Source: Humidesulfovibrio sp. (GTDB taxonomy: Bacteria > Desulfobacterota > Desulfovibrionia > Desulfovibrionales > Desulfovibrionaceae). From it: a stretch of DNA of 64,000 nucleotides. The stretch covers positions 62,001 through 126,000 of the forward strand of contig NZ_JAVHLD010000007.1 in assembly GCF_031082295.1 (NCBI RefSeq), read 5' to 3'. This document shows positions 46,293 to 58,038 of this stretch, piece after piece. The number at the start of each line of letters is the position of its first letter. The stretch's first letter is position 1. Under the pieces are notes generated by a model. That model saw nothing but the letters and a program-made list of their open reading frames with translations. It ran no database searches and was not told where the DNA came from. Position numbers and translations under genes: made by a program.

Positions 46293-46973
46293 CTACTGGC
46301 CGTCCTCGTCCCCGCTGTCCTCCGCCTCGGGGGCGGCTTGGCAGTGGGGCGAAATCTTTGGCAGATCCTTGCGCGAGCCGTTCTTCTTCTCCCACCAGGA
46401 CTCGTCCGGCCCCAGGAACCACCAGTCCGTGTGGTCGGTCTCCATGACGGCCTTGGCGAGCTTCTTGCCCTCGGGCGTGCGGATGCGCTTCACCGCGGCG
46501 CTGAGCCACTTGTCGGCGTAGGCGTTGCCCAGGTCCGACTGCTCCTTCAGGTTCACGATGAGGTCCAGCTGGTCCGCGTCCTGGGCCAGGCGCGCCTCCA
46601 CGCTCTCGGTCTCCTCCAGCTCGCGCCACAGGGGCATGAGGTCGTCGTCCAGGCCGGTGCCGGAAAGCGCGTCGGCCAGGGCGCGGGTGCGCTGGCTGGC
46701 GTTGTACATGTGGGCCACGTAGTTGAAGTCGCCGGTGCGCGCCTCGTGCAGGTCGTGGAACAGGCACATCATGGCCGTGCGCTCCTTGTTGGCCCCGGCC
46801 ATCTGGGCCAGCACGAAGCCGATGACCGCCGTGCGGAAGGAGTGCTCGGCCACGTTTTCCGCGCCGGTGCCCAGGAACTGGTAGCCGGTGCGCGGGGTCT
46901 TTCTGAGCATGCCGCACTCGAACAGGAAGTCGGCCAGGCGCGTGAGGCGAGAACGTTTTTTCAGGCGGGACAT
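46293..46973 (-). CDS. HD-domain hydrolase (YfbR/HDDC2-like 5'-deoxynucleotidase)
   Basis: 226 residues from an ATG at 46973. HD motifs are AEHSFRTAVIGFVLAQ and MMCLFHDLHEARTGDFNYV, with DADQLDLIVNLKEQ later, the layout of bacterial 5'-deoxynucleotidases related to YfbR and human HDDC2. It would dephosphorylate deoxynucleoside monophosphates in the cytoplasm. The C-terminal 40 residues (WWEKKNGSRKDLPKISPHCQ...) are acidic and variable. It follows argJ by 20 bp and is probably co-transcribed. Confidence 0.87.
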   Translation of the reverse strand: MSRLKKRSRLTRLADFLFECGMLRKTPRTGYQFLGTGAENVAEHSFRTAVIGFVLAQMAGANKERTAMMCLFHDLHEARTGDFNYVAHMYNASQRTRALADALSGTGLDDDLMPLWRELEETESVEARLAQDADQLDLIVNLKEQSDLGNAYADKWLSAAVKRIRTPEGKKLAKAVMETDHTDWWFLGPDESWWEKKNGSRKDLPKISPHCQAAPEAEDSGDEDGQ

Positions 46974-46993
46974 GGGGGTGCGTGCCTCCCGCC

Positions 46994-48178
46994 TTAGGTC
47001 CGGTAGTCCGCGTTGATCTCGACGTAGCGCTTGGTCAGGTCCGAGGCCAGCAGCGTGAACTCGCCGTTGCCCGGCCCGATGCACAGCTCGATCTTCACGT
47101 CCTGGTGGCGCATGCACGGCGCGAGCAGGGCGTCCAAATCTTCGGGCGAGGGCTGGCCCTTCTCGAACACCAGGATCCCGCCGATCTTGAGCACCACGTC
47201 CATGGGGTTGAAGTCCGCGCCGCTGCGGCCCAGCGCCGCCACGATGCGCCCCCAGTTGGGGTCGCAGCCGAAGAGCGCGGTCTTGACCAGGGGCGAGTTG
47301 CCGATGGCCCGGGCGGCCAGTTCCGCCTGGGGGTGGCTCTTGGCGCCCGTCACCGCGATGTGCGCCACCTTGGTGCCGCCCTCGGCGTCCTGGACGATGC
47401 GGTAGGAGAGCTCCTGGCAGACCTCGAGCATGCAGGCGCGCAGCAGCGCCAGGTCGGCCTTGGACTCCGCCCGCACGCGGGAGGCGCCGTTGGCCAGGGC
47501 GATGACCGTGTCGTTGGTGCTGGTGTCGCCGTCAACCGTCAGCGCGTTGAAGGAGCGGTCGGCGCAAAAGGAGAGCATCTCGCGCCAGGCCTTGGGCTCC
47601 ACGTCCACGTCGCAGATGACGAAGCCGAGCATGGTGGCCATGGTCGGGCAGATCATGCCCGCGCCCTTGCACATGCCGAGCAGCCGCACCTCGCCGCCTT
47701 CGAGCTGCACGCTCCGGGTCGAGAGCTTGGGGAAGGAGTCGGTGGTCATCATGGCCTTGGCCACGTCCATGGCCGTGGCGCGGCCCAGGCTCCCGCCGAG
47801 CTTGAGGGCGGCGGATGCCCAGAGGTCCATCTTGAGCTGCGCGCCGATGACGCCGGTGGAGGCCGGGAGGATCTCCTCGGGCCGCACGCGGGCGAACTCG
47901 GAGACGATCTCCAGCGTGGCGCGGCAGTTGGCCAGGCCCTCGTCGCCGGTGCAGGCGTTGGCCTGGCCGGAGTTGACCACGATGGCGCGGGCCACGGGGC
48001 TCTCGGCCAAAAGCTCCTTGCACACCAGCACGGGCGCGGCCTGGAAGCGGTTGGTGGTGAACACGCCCGCGGCAACAGCCGGGCCGATGCTCAGGATGAG
48101 CCCCAGGTCGTTGCGGTCAGCCTTTTTGAAGCCTGCGGCGGCCACGCCGAAGCGGTAGCCCTTGGGCACGATGGTCAT
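46994..48178 (-). CDS. argJ: bifunctional ornithine acetyltransferase / N-acetylglutamate synthase
   Basis: 394 residues. ArgJ cleaves itself at a conserved threonine (CKGAGMICPTMATMLGFV, the nucleophile in MATML), giving alpha and beta chains. Other motifs are AAGVFTTNRFQAAPV, VVNSGQANACTGDEG, STGVIGAQLKMD, TVDGDTSTNDTV and DPNWGRIVAALGRSG. It runs the acetyl cycle of arginine synthesis. The start MTIVPKGYRFG is standard. No other arg genes are adjacent. Confidence 0.96.
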   Translation of the reverse strand: MTIVPKGYRFGVAAAGFKKADRNDLGLILSIGPAVAAGVFTTNRFQAAPVLVCKELLAESPVARAIVVNSGQANACTGDEGLANCRATLEIVSEFARVRPEEILPASTGVIGAQLKMDLWASAALKLGGSLGRATAMDVAKAMMTTDSFPKLSTRSVQLEGGEVRLLGMCKGAGMICPTMATMLGFVICDVDVEPKAWREMLSFCADRSFNALTVDGDTSTNDTVIALANGASRVRAESKADLALLRACMLEVCQELSYRIVQDAEGGTKVAHIAVTGAKSHPQAELAARAIGNSPLVKTALFGCDPNWGRIVAALGRSGADFNPMDVVLKIGGILVFEKGQPSPEDLDALLAPCMRHQDVKIELCIGPGNGEFTLLASDLTKRYVEINADYRT

Positions 48179-48294
48179 AGGCGCACCTCGCGAAACATCG
48201 TCGCGGCCAGCGTGTGGGCTGCCCGCGCAGGTGAACTACTTAGCACAGGCCGTGCCGGGATTCAAAGGGTGATTTGGGGGATGGCGGGCGCCTG

Positions 48295-48978
48295 TCATTT
48301 ACAGATTGTTGGTGCGGGCAAGAGACACTCCACCGTCTCAGGGGCGATCACTTCGATACGTCCGGTTCGCGTATTCACCCCCCAGGCGAGTTTGATTTGT
48401 CGGGTTGTGTGCTCACAATCTTCATTTCCTACTTCTGGTTTCCCCAGCGCAACTATGGCGTCGTATCTGTCCATGGAACTCGTCGAAGTGGTTTGCTTAC
48501 AGATATCAAAGACATCGTTGAGCCCCTTCCCCCACTGAAGCTTGCCATCCACGAGCTGCATGTTCAGGTGCTCGGCAGGGAGAACCTCAATATTCAGAAT
48601 CTCCCTTTCTCGCATGGGGGTAAGTTTCAAGACGACAAAGGCAGGCGTCTGACCGATGAAGCCAATGTCGACCACACCTGAAGAGACTTGAAAGAAATTA
48701 GGTATATGTCCTAGCATCAGGCGCTTGCTGGTTTCAATTATCCCCGTTGCCTTGTTGCGTACGTTCACTGACCGCATTTCTTGTGGAATTTTAAGACCAA
48801 TGAGCGCTTGAATTTCCGGCGGTAGCTGGTTCTTGGCGAAGGGACCAGTTTGTGGACGATCAACGGTTGCTCTCATGGAGTAGGTGCCTGCCGCCACAGA
48901 GATTCCCCCGAAGGCCGTAAGGAGGGACATCGCAGCAACAGCCGTAAACCAACGCCTGATCCCTTTGAACAGTGGCAT
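48295..48978 (-). CDS. hypothetical secreted protein
   Basis: 227 residues from the ATG at 48978 (GAGGG just upstream); the frame is open to 49083. A signal peptide (RRWFTAVAAMSLLTAFGGISVAAG) precedes a hydrophilic domain with a possible cysteine pair (DICKQ, NEDCEHT) and a third cysteine pair near the end (ECLLPAPTIC). GC is lower than the neighbours and codon use differs, so it may be acquired. No family recognised. It stands alone between argJ and a terminator. Confidence 0.65.
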   Translation of the reverse strand: MPLFKGIRRWFTAVAAMSLLTAFGGISVAAGTYSMRATVDRPQTGPFAKNQLPPEIQALIGLKIPQEMRSVNVRNKATGIIETSKRLMLGHIPNFFQVSSGVVDIGFIGQTPAFVVLKLTPMREREILNIEVLPAEHLNMQLVDGKLQWGKGLNDVFDICKQTTSTSSMDRYDAIVALGKPEVGNEDCEHTTRQIKLAWGVNTRTGRIEVIAPETVECLLPAPTICK

Positions 48979-49090
48979 AAGCCCTCTTGTAATTGTCTGC
49001 GCGAAATGTCGTGCGGTGGATACATGCCCCCCCGATACACGATCCCGCTGTTTCAAGAAGCCGCTAACGCATAAGCGTATCAACTCGCAA

Positions 49091-49124
49091 CAAAAAAGCC
49101 CCCGGCGTTTCCGCCAGGGGCTTT
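49091..49124 (-). terminator. rho-independent terminator of the REC-REC-GGDEF gene
   Basis: Read on the minus strand: AAAGCCCCTGGCGGAAACGCCGGGGGCTTTTTT, a stem of about 12 bp with one bulge, followed by TTTTTTG. It lies 20 bp after the stop codon at 49145. Confidence 0.9.
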
Positions 49125-49144
49125 CTCGTTCGGCGGGCGGGGCG

Positions 49145-50395
49145 CTACCTCCCCGCCAGGGTCACCCGGTTTCTGCCGTCGTTCTTGGACACGTACAGCG
49201 CGTCGTCCGCGGCCTTGATCATGGCCTCCAGCCCTTCCAGGGCGCTGGTGCACAGGCCGATGCTCACGGTGTAGGGGATGCTCTGCCCGCCGAAGCTCAC
49301 CGGGCTCGACTCGAAGCTCTGCCGCAAGTCCTCGAAGACCCTGCCGGCGTCGGCGGGGTTCATGTCGGTGGCCAGCACGCAGAACTCCTCGCCGCCGAAG
49401 CGCGCCACGATGTCCGAGGTGCGGAAGCGCGCGGTCAGCAGCGCGGACATCTGGCGCAGCACGGCATCGCCCGCGTCGTGGCCGAAGGTGTCGTTGATGC
49501 GCTTGAAGTGGTCGATGTCGAGCATGGCCAGCACCACGCCCTGGCCCCTGCGGGTCTGGGCGGCCATGAGCTTCGGCCCGGCGGCGAACATGTAGCGCCG
49601 GTTGTACAGCCGGGTCAGGTAGTCCTTCTCGGCCAGGTCCTTGATCTGCGCGATGTATTCCAGAAGCTCGATGTTCTGGGTCACGCGGGTGTAGAACTCC
49701 TCGGTGAGGAAGGGCTTGTGCAAAAAGTCGTTGGCCCCGCTCTTGATGAAACGGGCGGAGAGCCCGACCTTGTCCGCGCCGGAGATGCCGATGATGCCCA
49801 TCTGGTCCTTGGCGTGGTCGCGGCGGATGCTGCGCACCAGCTCGAACCCGTCCATGTTCGGCATGTTGTAGTCGGTTATGACCAGGCGCATGTCCGGGTG
49901 CTCGGCCAGCACGGCCAGGGCCGCAAGCCCGTCCTCGGCCTCCAGCACCTGGTAGCGGTGGGCGCGCAGGAGCTCGCCCACCACGAAGCGGGCGTTCTGG
50001 GAGTCGTCGACCACCAGCACCTTGATGGCGGGGTTGCGGTGCAGGCGCTCCACAAGGGAGAGCATGTAGGCCACGTTGTCCATGTTCTGCTTGAGGATGT
50101 AGTCCACGATGCGCTTGGCCCAGAACTGGTCGCGCAGCTCGTCGTCCAGCTCGCCGGTGAAGACGATGGAGGGGATGTTGCGGGCGAGCACGAGGTCCAC
50201 CACCTGGCCGGTGGGGGCGTCGGGCAGGTTCAGGTCAAGCAGGGCCACGAAGAAGTCGGTGTCCATGGCCAGGATGGCCTCGGCCTTGGCCATGGAGTTC
50301 GCCACCACCACCTGGTGGCCCATCTCCTCGGTGATGCGCCGCGAAAGCAGGGAGGAGAAGGTGCGGCTGTCTTCGACTACGAGTACTCTGGACAT
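49145..50395 (-). CDS. dual-receiver diguanylate cyclase (REC-REC-GGDEF)
   Basis: 416 residues. Receiver 1 (about 1-120): VLVVEDSRTF, ALLDLNLPD and FTGE. Receiver 2 (about 125-245): VLVVDDSQNAR, VITDYNMPNMDG and KPF, all key residues present. The GGDEF domain has GGEEF and an RxxD inhibitory site (RTSD) exactly five residues before it. The layout matches PleD, so phosphorylation probably drives dimerisation and c-di-GMP synthesis. It overlaps the upstream cyclase gene by 19 bp and is therefore co-translated with it. A good terminator follows. Confidence 0.94.
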   Translation of the reverse strand: MSRVLVVEDSRTFSSLLSRRITEEMGHQVVVANSMAKAEAILAMDTDFFVALLDLNLPDAPTGQVVDLVLARNIPSIVFTGELDDELRDQFWAKRIVDYILKQNMDNVAYMLSLVERLHRNPAIKVLVVDDSQNARFVVGELLRAHRYQVLEAEDGLAALAVLAEHPDMRLVITDYNMPNMDGFELVRSIRRDHAKDQMGIIGISGADKVGLSARFIKSGANDFLHKPFLTEEFYTRVTQNIELLEYIAQIKDLAEKDYLTRLYNRRYMFAAGPKLMAAQTRRGQGVVLAMLDIDHFKRINDTFGHDAGDAVLRQMSALLTARFRTSDIVARFGGEEFCVLATDMNPADAGRVFEDLRQSFESSPVSFGGQSIPYTVSIGLCTSALEGLEAMIKAADDALYVSKNDGRNRVTLAGR

Positions 50396-51846
50396 AAAGG
50401 CTCCTGTGTGCGCGCTGCTTGAGGGAGCAGCTGGAATACGGTTGTTGTTCCACCCACGCCCTTGAGGGTGGCCTGGTGCTCCTGGCTCGTCCAGCCAAGG
50501 GCCGAAAGCGCCTGCGCCGCGCCGGGCCAGGACATGAGACCGCCGCTGGCCCAGACTTCGCCGGATCCGGCCAAGCCTTGCACCCGCGCGGCCACGTTCA
50601 CGGTCTGGCCGAAGTAATCCAGGCTGCCGACGTTGTTGATGACCAGGGCCGGGCCTTCGTGCAGGCCGATCTTGAGGCCCACCTGCTGGCCCAGGCAGGC
50701 CGCGGCGTCAAGCATGCCGATGGCGGCGCGCAAGGCTTCCGTCGGGTCGGAGAAGGCGGCCATGACCGCGTCGCCCATGGTTTTGACCACGGACCCGCGG
50801 TGCTGGCGAACGACCCGGGCGAGGGCGTCGAAATGTTTCTGGATCAGGCTGTAGGCCGCCACGTCGCCGATCTTCTCGTACAGGGCGGTGGAGTCCTTCA
50901 GGTCGGTGAACAGAACGGTCAGGCTGCGCATGTTCAGGTTCAGGTTCGGCGCCAGGGTCTGGACGCGGAACAGCTCCCGGAACGTCTGGTTGGTGAGCAG
51001 CGACTTGCCGGTCAGGAAGGGGCGCACGGTGTTCCGGGCGCGGGCGATGATCTCATGCAGCCGGGTGTAGTCCACGGCGAAAAAGGACAGGCCGACGGGG
51101 TCGTCCAGCAGGTTGCGGGCGATGACGCGCACCGGGCCGGGCAGAAGCTCAGGGCCGGGGGAAACGCTGGCCTCGAAGCCGCGCCTGCTGAGGCTCAGGC
51201 GCAGGGTCTGCTCCGCTTCGGCGCGCCCGGCGCCCATGGGCACGGAGACGGCCTCGTGCACGGCGATGGAGACCACCCGGAAGCGCGGCTCGCTCCAGTC
51301 CGCAAAGAGCACCTCCCGCTCCTCACCCGGGCCGAGGCCGAGATAGCCCCGCAACACGGAGGAAACGTACGCCCACAATTCCGGGTCGAGGGTGACGTTG
51401 CCGGAAAAGTGCGCCGCCAGATAGCTTTGCAGGTCTGTGTGCGCCTGGATGTCCAGCTCCCGAACCGCCTGGCTCAAGGTGAAGCTGGTCTCCACGTGGT
51501 CGTCAAGGCTCTTTTGCACGTCAATGTCGCAGAGCACGCAGTGCTCCATTTCCGGCCCGGAAAGCTCGTCCAGGCTCCCGTTGCGGTTCAATATGCCGCC
51601 ACAGGCAGGACAGGTCAGGTTCCAGGACAGGTCGAACAGTCCCGCGCGGGTGGCGCATAAAAAGAAGTCCACCACCTTGTCTTCGGGCAGGCCGTGCTCC
51701 GAGGCGAAGCGCAGAGGGTTCACGCGCCGGACGGACCTGTCGTCCAGGCCGGGCAAAAGCTCGCCCATGCGGGCCACGACGGCCTCATCCGCCTGGGGAA
51801 AGGCGGCGAGGGCGGCGAGCTTCTGGTCAAGTCTGTCGGCTGTCAT
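50377..51846 (-). CDS. class III adenylate cyclase with DUF5939-type N-terminus
   Basis: 489 residues. The first about 290 residues resemble DUF5939: LRFASEHGLPEDKVVDFFLCATRAGLFDLSWNLTCPACGG with a CxxCxG/CxxC zinc-ribbon pair (C..C, then HCVLCD), then FAVDYTRL. The cyclase domain has both metal aspartates (VLFTDLKDSTALYE; MGDAVMAAF), a lysine before the second (KTMGD) and an aspartate in LDYFGQTVNVAARVQ. The lysine and aspartate are the adenine-selecting residues, so ATP is the likely substrate. The ATG at 51846 follows a GGAG. It ends 19 bp inside the diguanylate cyclase gene. Confidence 0.88.
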   Translation of the reverse strand: MTADRLDQKLAALAAFPQADEAVVARMGELLPGLDDRSVRRVNPLRFASEHGLPEDKVVDFFLCATRAGLFDLSWNLTCPACGGILNRNGSLDELSGPEMEHCVLCDIDVQKSLDDHVETSFTLSQAVRELDIQAHTDLQSYLAAHFSGNVTLDPELWAYVSSVLRGYLGLGPGEEREVLFADWSEPRFRVVSIAVHEAVSVPMGAGRAEAEQTLRLSLSRRGFEASVSPGPELLPGPVRVIARNLLDDPVGLSFFAVDYTRLHEIIARARNTVRPFLTGKSLLTNQTFRELFRVQTLAPNLNLNMRSLTVLFTDLKDSTALYEKIGDVAAYSLIQKHFDALARVVRQHRGSVVKTMGDAVMAAFSDPTEALRAAIGMLDAAACLGQQVGLKIGLHEGPALVINNVGSLDYFGQTVNVAARVQGLAGSGEVWASGGLMSWPGAAQALSALGWTSQEHQATLKGVGGTTTVFQLLPQAARTQEPLCPEYS

Positions 51847-51887
51847 GGCGCGCGAGGCTCCTGTTGCGTTGGGGCCCTTGCGATACG

Positions 51888-51935
51888 GCAAGGGCGGGGC
51901 GGTGAGCGTTCACTCTACCATGCCCCGCCCTTTGC
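51888..51935 (-). terminator. hairpin between secA and the cyclase gene
   Basis: GCAAGGGCGGGGC (51888-51900) pairs with GCCCCGCCCTTTGC (51922-51935). It lies about 40 bp after the secA stop codon. There is no T-run, so Rho or attenuation may be needed. Confidence 0.5.
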
Positions 51936-51975
51936 GGCAAGACCGCTGGCGATACTTGTTGGACGTTATGGTGGG

Positions 51976-54525
<2,550 letters not shown>

Positions 54526-54789
54526 GGGCTGAGGCTCCTCAAGCGGCCTGGGATCAAAGACCCGGCCAGCGGTATTTCGACATGTCGGGGCGGGCTTCGG
54601 AGCATGGCTCCCTGCGGCCCGGCGTCCCGGCGGGTTCTGACCGTCCCGGCGCGGTTTCGGCCCTTACGGCCTTGGCGCGCGCTGCGGTGTTCTCGGACAT
54701 TTCCGTGGCCGCGTCAAATCCCCTTGGGGGAGATAACGCGCGCTGGGCGTTCGTCAACCCGCCTTGGCGCAGAAATCCTTGCGGCGGGC

Positions 54790-56100
54790 TCATTTCGCCG
54801 CGATGACCTCCAGCCAGTGCCCGACGCGCGCCCCCTGCGGCGCGGTGGCGCAGAGCTGCATGACGCAGCCGGAGCAGTCGGTGAGCACATACGCGGGCGT
54901 GACCTCCGGCGCGGCGGAGAAGCCCAGCGCGCCGTCGAGCCCGTCCCAGCAGGCCGCGCCCACCCGGGCCGAGAGCTCCGGCGCGCCCAGCTGCATGATG
55001 CCGCCGAAGCCGCAGCAGCCCGCCTTGGCCGGGGTGCGCAGCCGCGCGCCCAGCAGGGCGCCCATGAGCTTGAAGTCGGAATCGGCGGGGCCAACTCCCA
55101 GGTCGGCATGGCAGGGCTTATGCCAGCCCACGATGGCCGGAGCGCCGCGCCCGGCCTTGGCCTGGGCCCCGGCCAGCAGGGCCGAGAGCGGGGTCACGCT
55201 GGCGGTCCAGGCGGCCTCCTCCTCGGCATCGGCGAACAGGCCCGCGCCCCCTTCCGGTCCGACATACTCGGCCAGGCCCTTGCGGCAGGTGGCGCAGTAG
55301 GTGACCACCAGCGGCCGCCCGGCCTTTCTCCAGGCTGCCACATTGGCGCGCCGCGCCGCGAGCTGGTCGCCGGGCAGCCCGGCCACGCCCAGGGTCGACC
55401 CGCAGCAGGAGAACCCTGCCTCGGCGAGGTTCGCGCCCAGGCCGCGGAGCAGCCGCCGCGCCGTGTCGGCCCAGACCTTCCGGGGGCCGGAGCCAACGCA
55501 GCCGTCGAACAGGACCACAGGTCGGTCGGCGTGCTTTTGGCGGTACGCTTCGGCCGGAAATTTCGTGATAGCCAGCCAGGGGCGCAGCCCAAGGCCTGGC
55601 CGAAGCCCGCGCAGGCCCTTCAGCGCCAGGCCGAGACCCGCCGGGGCGAGGGCGCTGGTCATCGACTCGGGCATGAGCGCCGCGCCCTTGGCCGCCAGCG
55701 ACCAGAACGGCTTAAGCCGGGTGATCCACTGCTTCCACAGCCACTGGCGGAAGTCCGGGTGCTCCGCTCGCAGGCGGGCGATGAGCCGGGGCACGCTGAC
55801 GCCCTGGGGACAAAGCTTTTCGCATTTGCCGCAGGCCAGGCACAGGCCCGCCAGCTCGGCCACGGCGGCTTCGTCCAGCGTTGCGGCGGCGAACTTCGAC
55901 GGCCCGGCGAGCAGGGCCTTGGCGCGCGGGGACAGCTCCTCGCGGCCCGTCGCCGCGAACAGCGGGCACTGCTCCAGGCAGCAGCCGCACAGGACGCAGT
56001 CGCGCTCCGTCTTGGCGCCGGACTTGTCGTTGAAGATGCCGTCTGACTTGTCGTTGAACTTGTCGTCGGAAGTGTCGCCGAACTTGTCGTTGACTTTCAT
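54790..56100 (-). CDS. glcF: glycolate/lactate oxidase iron-sulfur subunit (GlcF-like)
   Basis: 436 residues. Two 4Fe-4S ferredoxin motifs occur at the N-terminus (CVLCGCCLEQCP; CLACGKCEKLCP), followed by two CCG-type heterodisulfide-reductase-like domains (CCGSTLG, CCGFGG, DCSGCVMQL). It carries electrons from the FAD subunit encoded just upstream. The first about 30 residues are unusual: an Asp/Asn/Lys/Phe repeat coded by 56021-56100. A GTG at 56109 is an alternative start. 16 bp separate it from glcD, so the pair forms an operon. Specificity for glycolate versus D-lactate cannot be told from sequence. Confidence 0.88.
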   Translation of the reverse strand: MKVNDKFGDTSDDKFNDKSDGIFNDKSGAKTERDCVLCGCCLEQCPLFAATGREELSPRAKALLAGPSKFAAATLDEAAVAELAGLCLACGKCEKLCPQGVSVPRLIARLRAEHPDFRQWLWKQWITRLKPFWSLAAKGAALMPESMTSALAPAGLGLALKGLRGLRPGLGLRPWLAITKFPAEAYRQKHADRPVVLFDGCVGSGPRKVWADTARRLLRGLGANLAEAGFSCCGSTLGVAGLPGDQLAARRANVAAWRKAGRPLVVTYCATCRKGLAEYVGPEGGAGLFADAEEEAAWTASVTPLSALLAGAQAKAGRGAPAIVGWHKPCHADLGVGPADSDFKLMGALLGARLRTPAKAGCCGFGGIMQLGAPELSARVGAACWDGLDGALGFSAAPEVTPAYVLTDCSGCVMQLCATAPQGARVGHWLEVIAAK

Positions 56101-56115
56101 GCGGAGCACCAGGGC

Positions 56116-57513
56116 CTAAACCCAGCCCTTGCCCGGATTCAGGATGCCCGAGGGGTCGAAGACCTGCTTGATGCCCGCCATGAGGCTGCGCTCGGTCTCC
56201 GAGAGCTGCCAGGACACGTACGGACCCTTGGTGATGCCCGTGCCGTGCTCGCCGGAGATGGTGCCGCCCAGGGACAGGGTGAGCCGGAACACGGCCTCCT
56301 TGCAGGCCTTGGCCCGCGCCCGCTGGCCGTCGTCGCCCGCGTCGTAGATGATGTTGACGTGGATGTTGCCGTCGCCCAGGTGCCCGTAGCAGGCCACGTG
56401 CACGTCGTTCTCCGCGCCGATGGCCTGGAAGCCCTCCACGGCCTCCACGGTCTTGCCGCGCGGCACGGCCACGTCCTCGCCCAGCTTGTCCGGCCCGAGC
56501 TGGAAGGCAGCGGGGCTCACCAGCCGGCGGATCTCCCACAGCGGCTCCTCCTCGCCGGGGCCGAGGCCCTTCAGCAGGCACAGGGGGTTGGCCTGGGAGA
56601 GCGCGCGCGTGAGCCGGTCCAGGTCGCCTGGCAGGGCGCTGGCCGAACCGTCGATCTTGAGCAGCAGCACCGCCTGGGTCGTGTCCTTGGGCCAGGGCAC
56701 GTCCCTGATCTGCGCGATGCCCCGGCAGGCCACGGCGTCCATGAACTCCAGGGCCGTGGGCAGGATGCCCGCGCGAAATACGTTATGAGCCCCTTCGAGA
56801 GCCCCCCTGAGCGAGCCGAAGGCGGCAAGCACCGTGGCCGAGGACTCCGGCAGGGGCAGAAGCTTCAGCGTCAGCTTGGTGAAAATCCCCAGCGTCCCGC
56901 AGGAGCCCACGAACAGGCGCGTCAGGTCGAGCCCGACCACGTTCTTGTGGGTGCGGCCCCCGGCGTCGCAGATCTTCCCGCCCGGCAGCACCGCGCGCAC
57001 GCCGAGCACGTAGTCCCGCGTGACGCCGTATTTCACGGCGCGCATGCCGCCCGCGCAGGTGGACACGTTGCCGCCCAGGGTGGAAATCTTGAGGCTGGCC
57101 GGGTCCGGCGGGTAGAAGAGCTTCTGCTTTTGCGTCAGCGCCTGGAACTCCGCCGTGACCACGCCGGGCTCCACCTCGGCGCAGAAGTCGCTGGCGTCGA
57201 TGTCGATGACGCGGTTCAGCCACAGGGTGGACACGACCACGCCGCCAAAGGCTGGCACCGCGCCGCCGCTCATGCCCGTGCCGCGCAGGCGGGGAACGAG
57301 GGGCATCTTTTCGGCCTCGGCCCAGCGCAGCAGCTCCACGATCTGCTCTTCGCTCCTCGGCCGCACCACGGCCCAGGGCAGGGCCGAACGGCGGCTGGAG
57401 TCCGCGCCGAACACGGCCATCTCCTCGGGCCTGGTCACAAGGCCGTCGCCGGGGAACAGCGCTTCCAGGAGGCGCAGGTGGCTGGGGGTGAGGGCAGTGG
57501 CGAGTGCGGTCAT
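56116..57513 (-). CDS. glcD: FAD-linked glycolate/D-lactate oxidase subunit (GlcD-like)
   Basis: 465 residues. FAD_binding_4 domain: VVRPRSEEQIVELLRWAEAEKMPLVPRLRGTGMSGG, then DPASLKISTLGGNVSTCAGGMRAVKYGVTRDYVLG. The FAD-oxidase C-terminal domain has CYGHLGDGNIHVNI and TISGEHGTGITKGPYV, the metal and substrate histidines. It oxidises a 2-hydroxy acid and passes electrons to GlcF and the quinone pool. In sulfate reducers, similar pairs often serve lactate oxidation, so the glc symbols denote family only. Confidence 0.92.
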   Translation of the reverse strand: MTALATALTPSHLRLLEALFPGDGLVTRPEEMAVFGADSSRRSALPWAVVRPRSEEQIVELLRWAEAEKMPLVPRLRGTGMSGGAVPAFGGVVVSTLWLNRVIDIDASDFCAEVEPGVVTAEFQALTQKQKLFYPPDPASLKISTLGGNVSTCAGGMRAVKYGVTRDYVLGVRAVLPGGKICDAGGRTHKNVVGLDLTRLFVGSCGTLGIFTKLTLKLLPLPESSATVLAAFGSLRGALEGAHNVFRAGILPTALEFMDAVACRGIAQIRDVPWPKDTTQAVLLLKIDGSASALPGDLDRLTRALSQANPLCLLKGLGPGEEEPLWEIRRLVSPAAFQLGPDKLGEDVAVPRGKTVEAVEGFQAIGAENDVHVACYGHLGDGNIHVNIIYDAGDDGQRARAKACKEAVFRLTLSLGGTISGEHGTGITKGPYVSWQLSETERSLMAGIKQVFDPSGILNPGKGWV

Positions 57514-57552
57514 GTCGGATCCGGGGATGTGGCCGCCGGGTGGGGGCGGTTG

Positions 57553-58035
57553 CTAGCCGCGCTTGTAGTCGGCCAATTGGCGCGCGGTGTCGCGGTTCAG
57601 GTCGCGTTCCTTGATGTCGTCGCGGCGGTCGTGCACGTTCTTGCCCTTGCCCAGCGCGATTTCGAGCTTCACGCGGCCGTTCTTGAAGTACAGCCGCACC
57701 GGGATGACGGTCAGCCCCTTCTGCGAGGCCGAGGCCTGGAGCTTGGCGATCTCGCGGTTGTGCAACAGCAGCTTGCGCTCGCGGGTGGGCTCGTGCGGGT
57801 CCATGCCCGCGTTGGCATACGGCGCGATGTGCACCCCCGTGAGCCAGGCCTCGCCGTTTGCGAAGCGCACGTAGCCGTCCATGAAGTTCACGCGGCCCTC
57901 GCGCAGGCTTTTCAGTTCCGAGCCCATGAGCACGAGGCCCGCTTCCAGCACCTCGATGAACTCATAGAGCCTGCGCGCCTGCTTGTTGGTGGCGATGAGC
58001 TTCTCGCCCGCGTGGCGATTGGGATTTCCGGTCAT
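57553..58035 (-). CDS. smpB: SsrA-binding protein
   Basis: 160 residues. SmpB delivers tmRNA to stalled ribosomes. Motifs are [86 protein letters not shown] and the basic tail. It starts 3 bp after the ptsI stop codon. The tmRNA gene itself is not in the window. Confidence 0.97.
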   Translation of the reverse strand: MTGNPNRHAGEKLIATNKQARRLYEFIEVLEAGLVLMGSELKSLREGRVNFMDGYVRFANGEAWLTGVHIAPYANAGMDPHEPTRERKLLLHNREIAKLQASASQKGLTVIPVRLYFKNGRVKLEIALGKGKNVHDRRDDIKERDLNRDTARQLADYKRG

Positions 58036-58038
58036 GTG

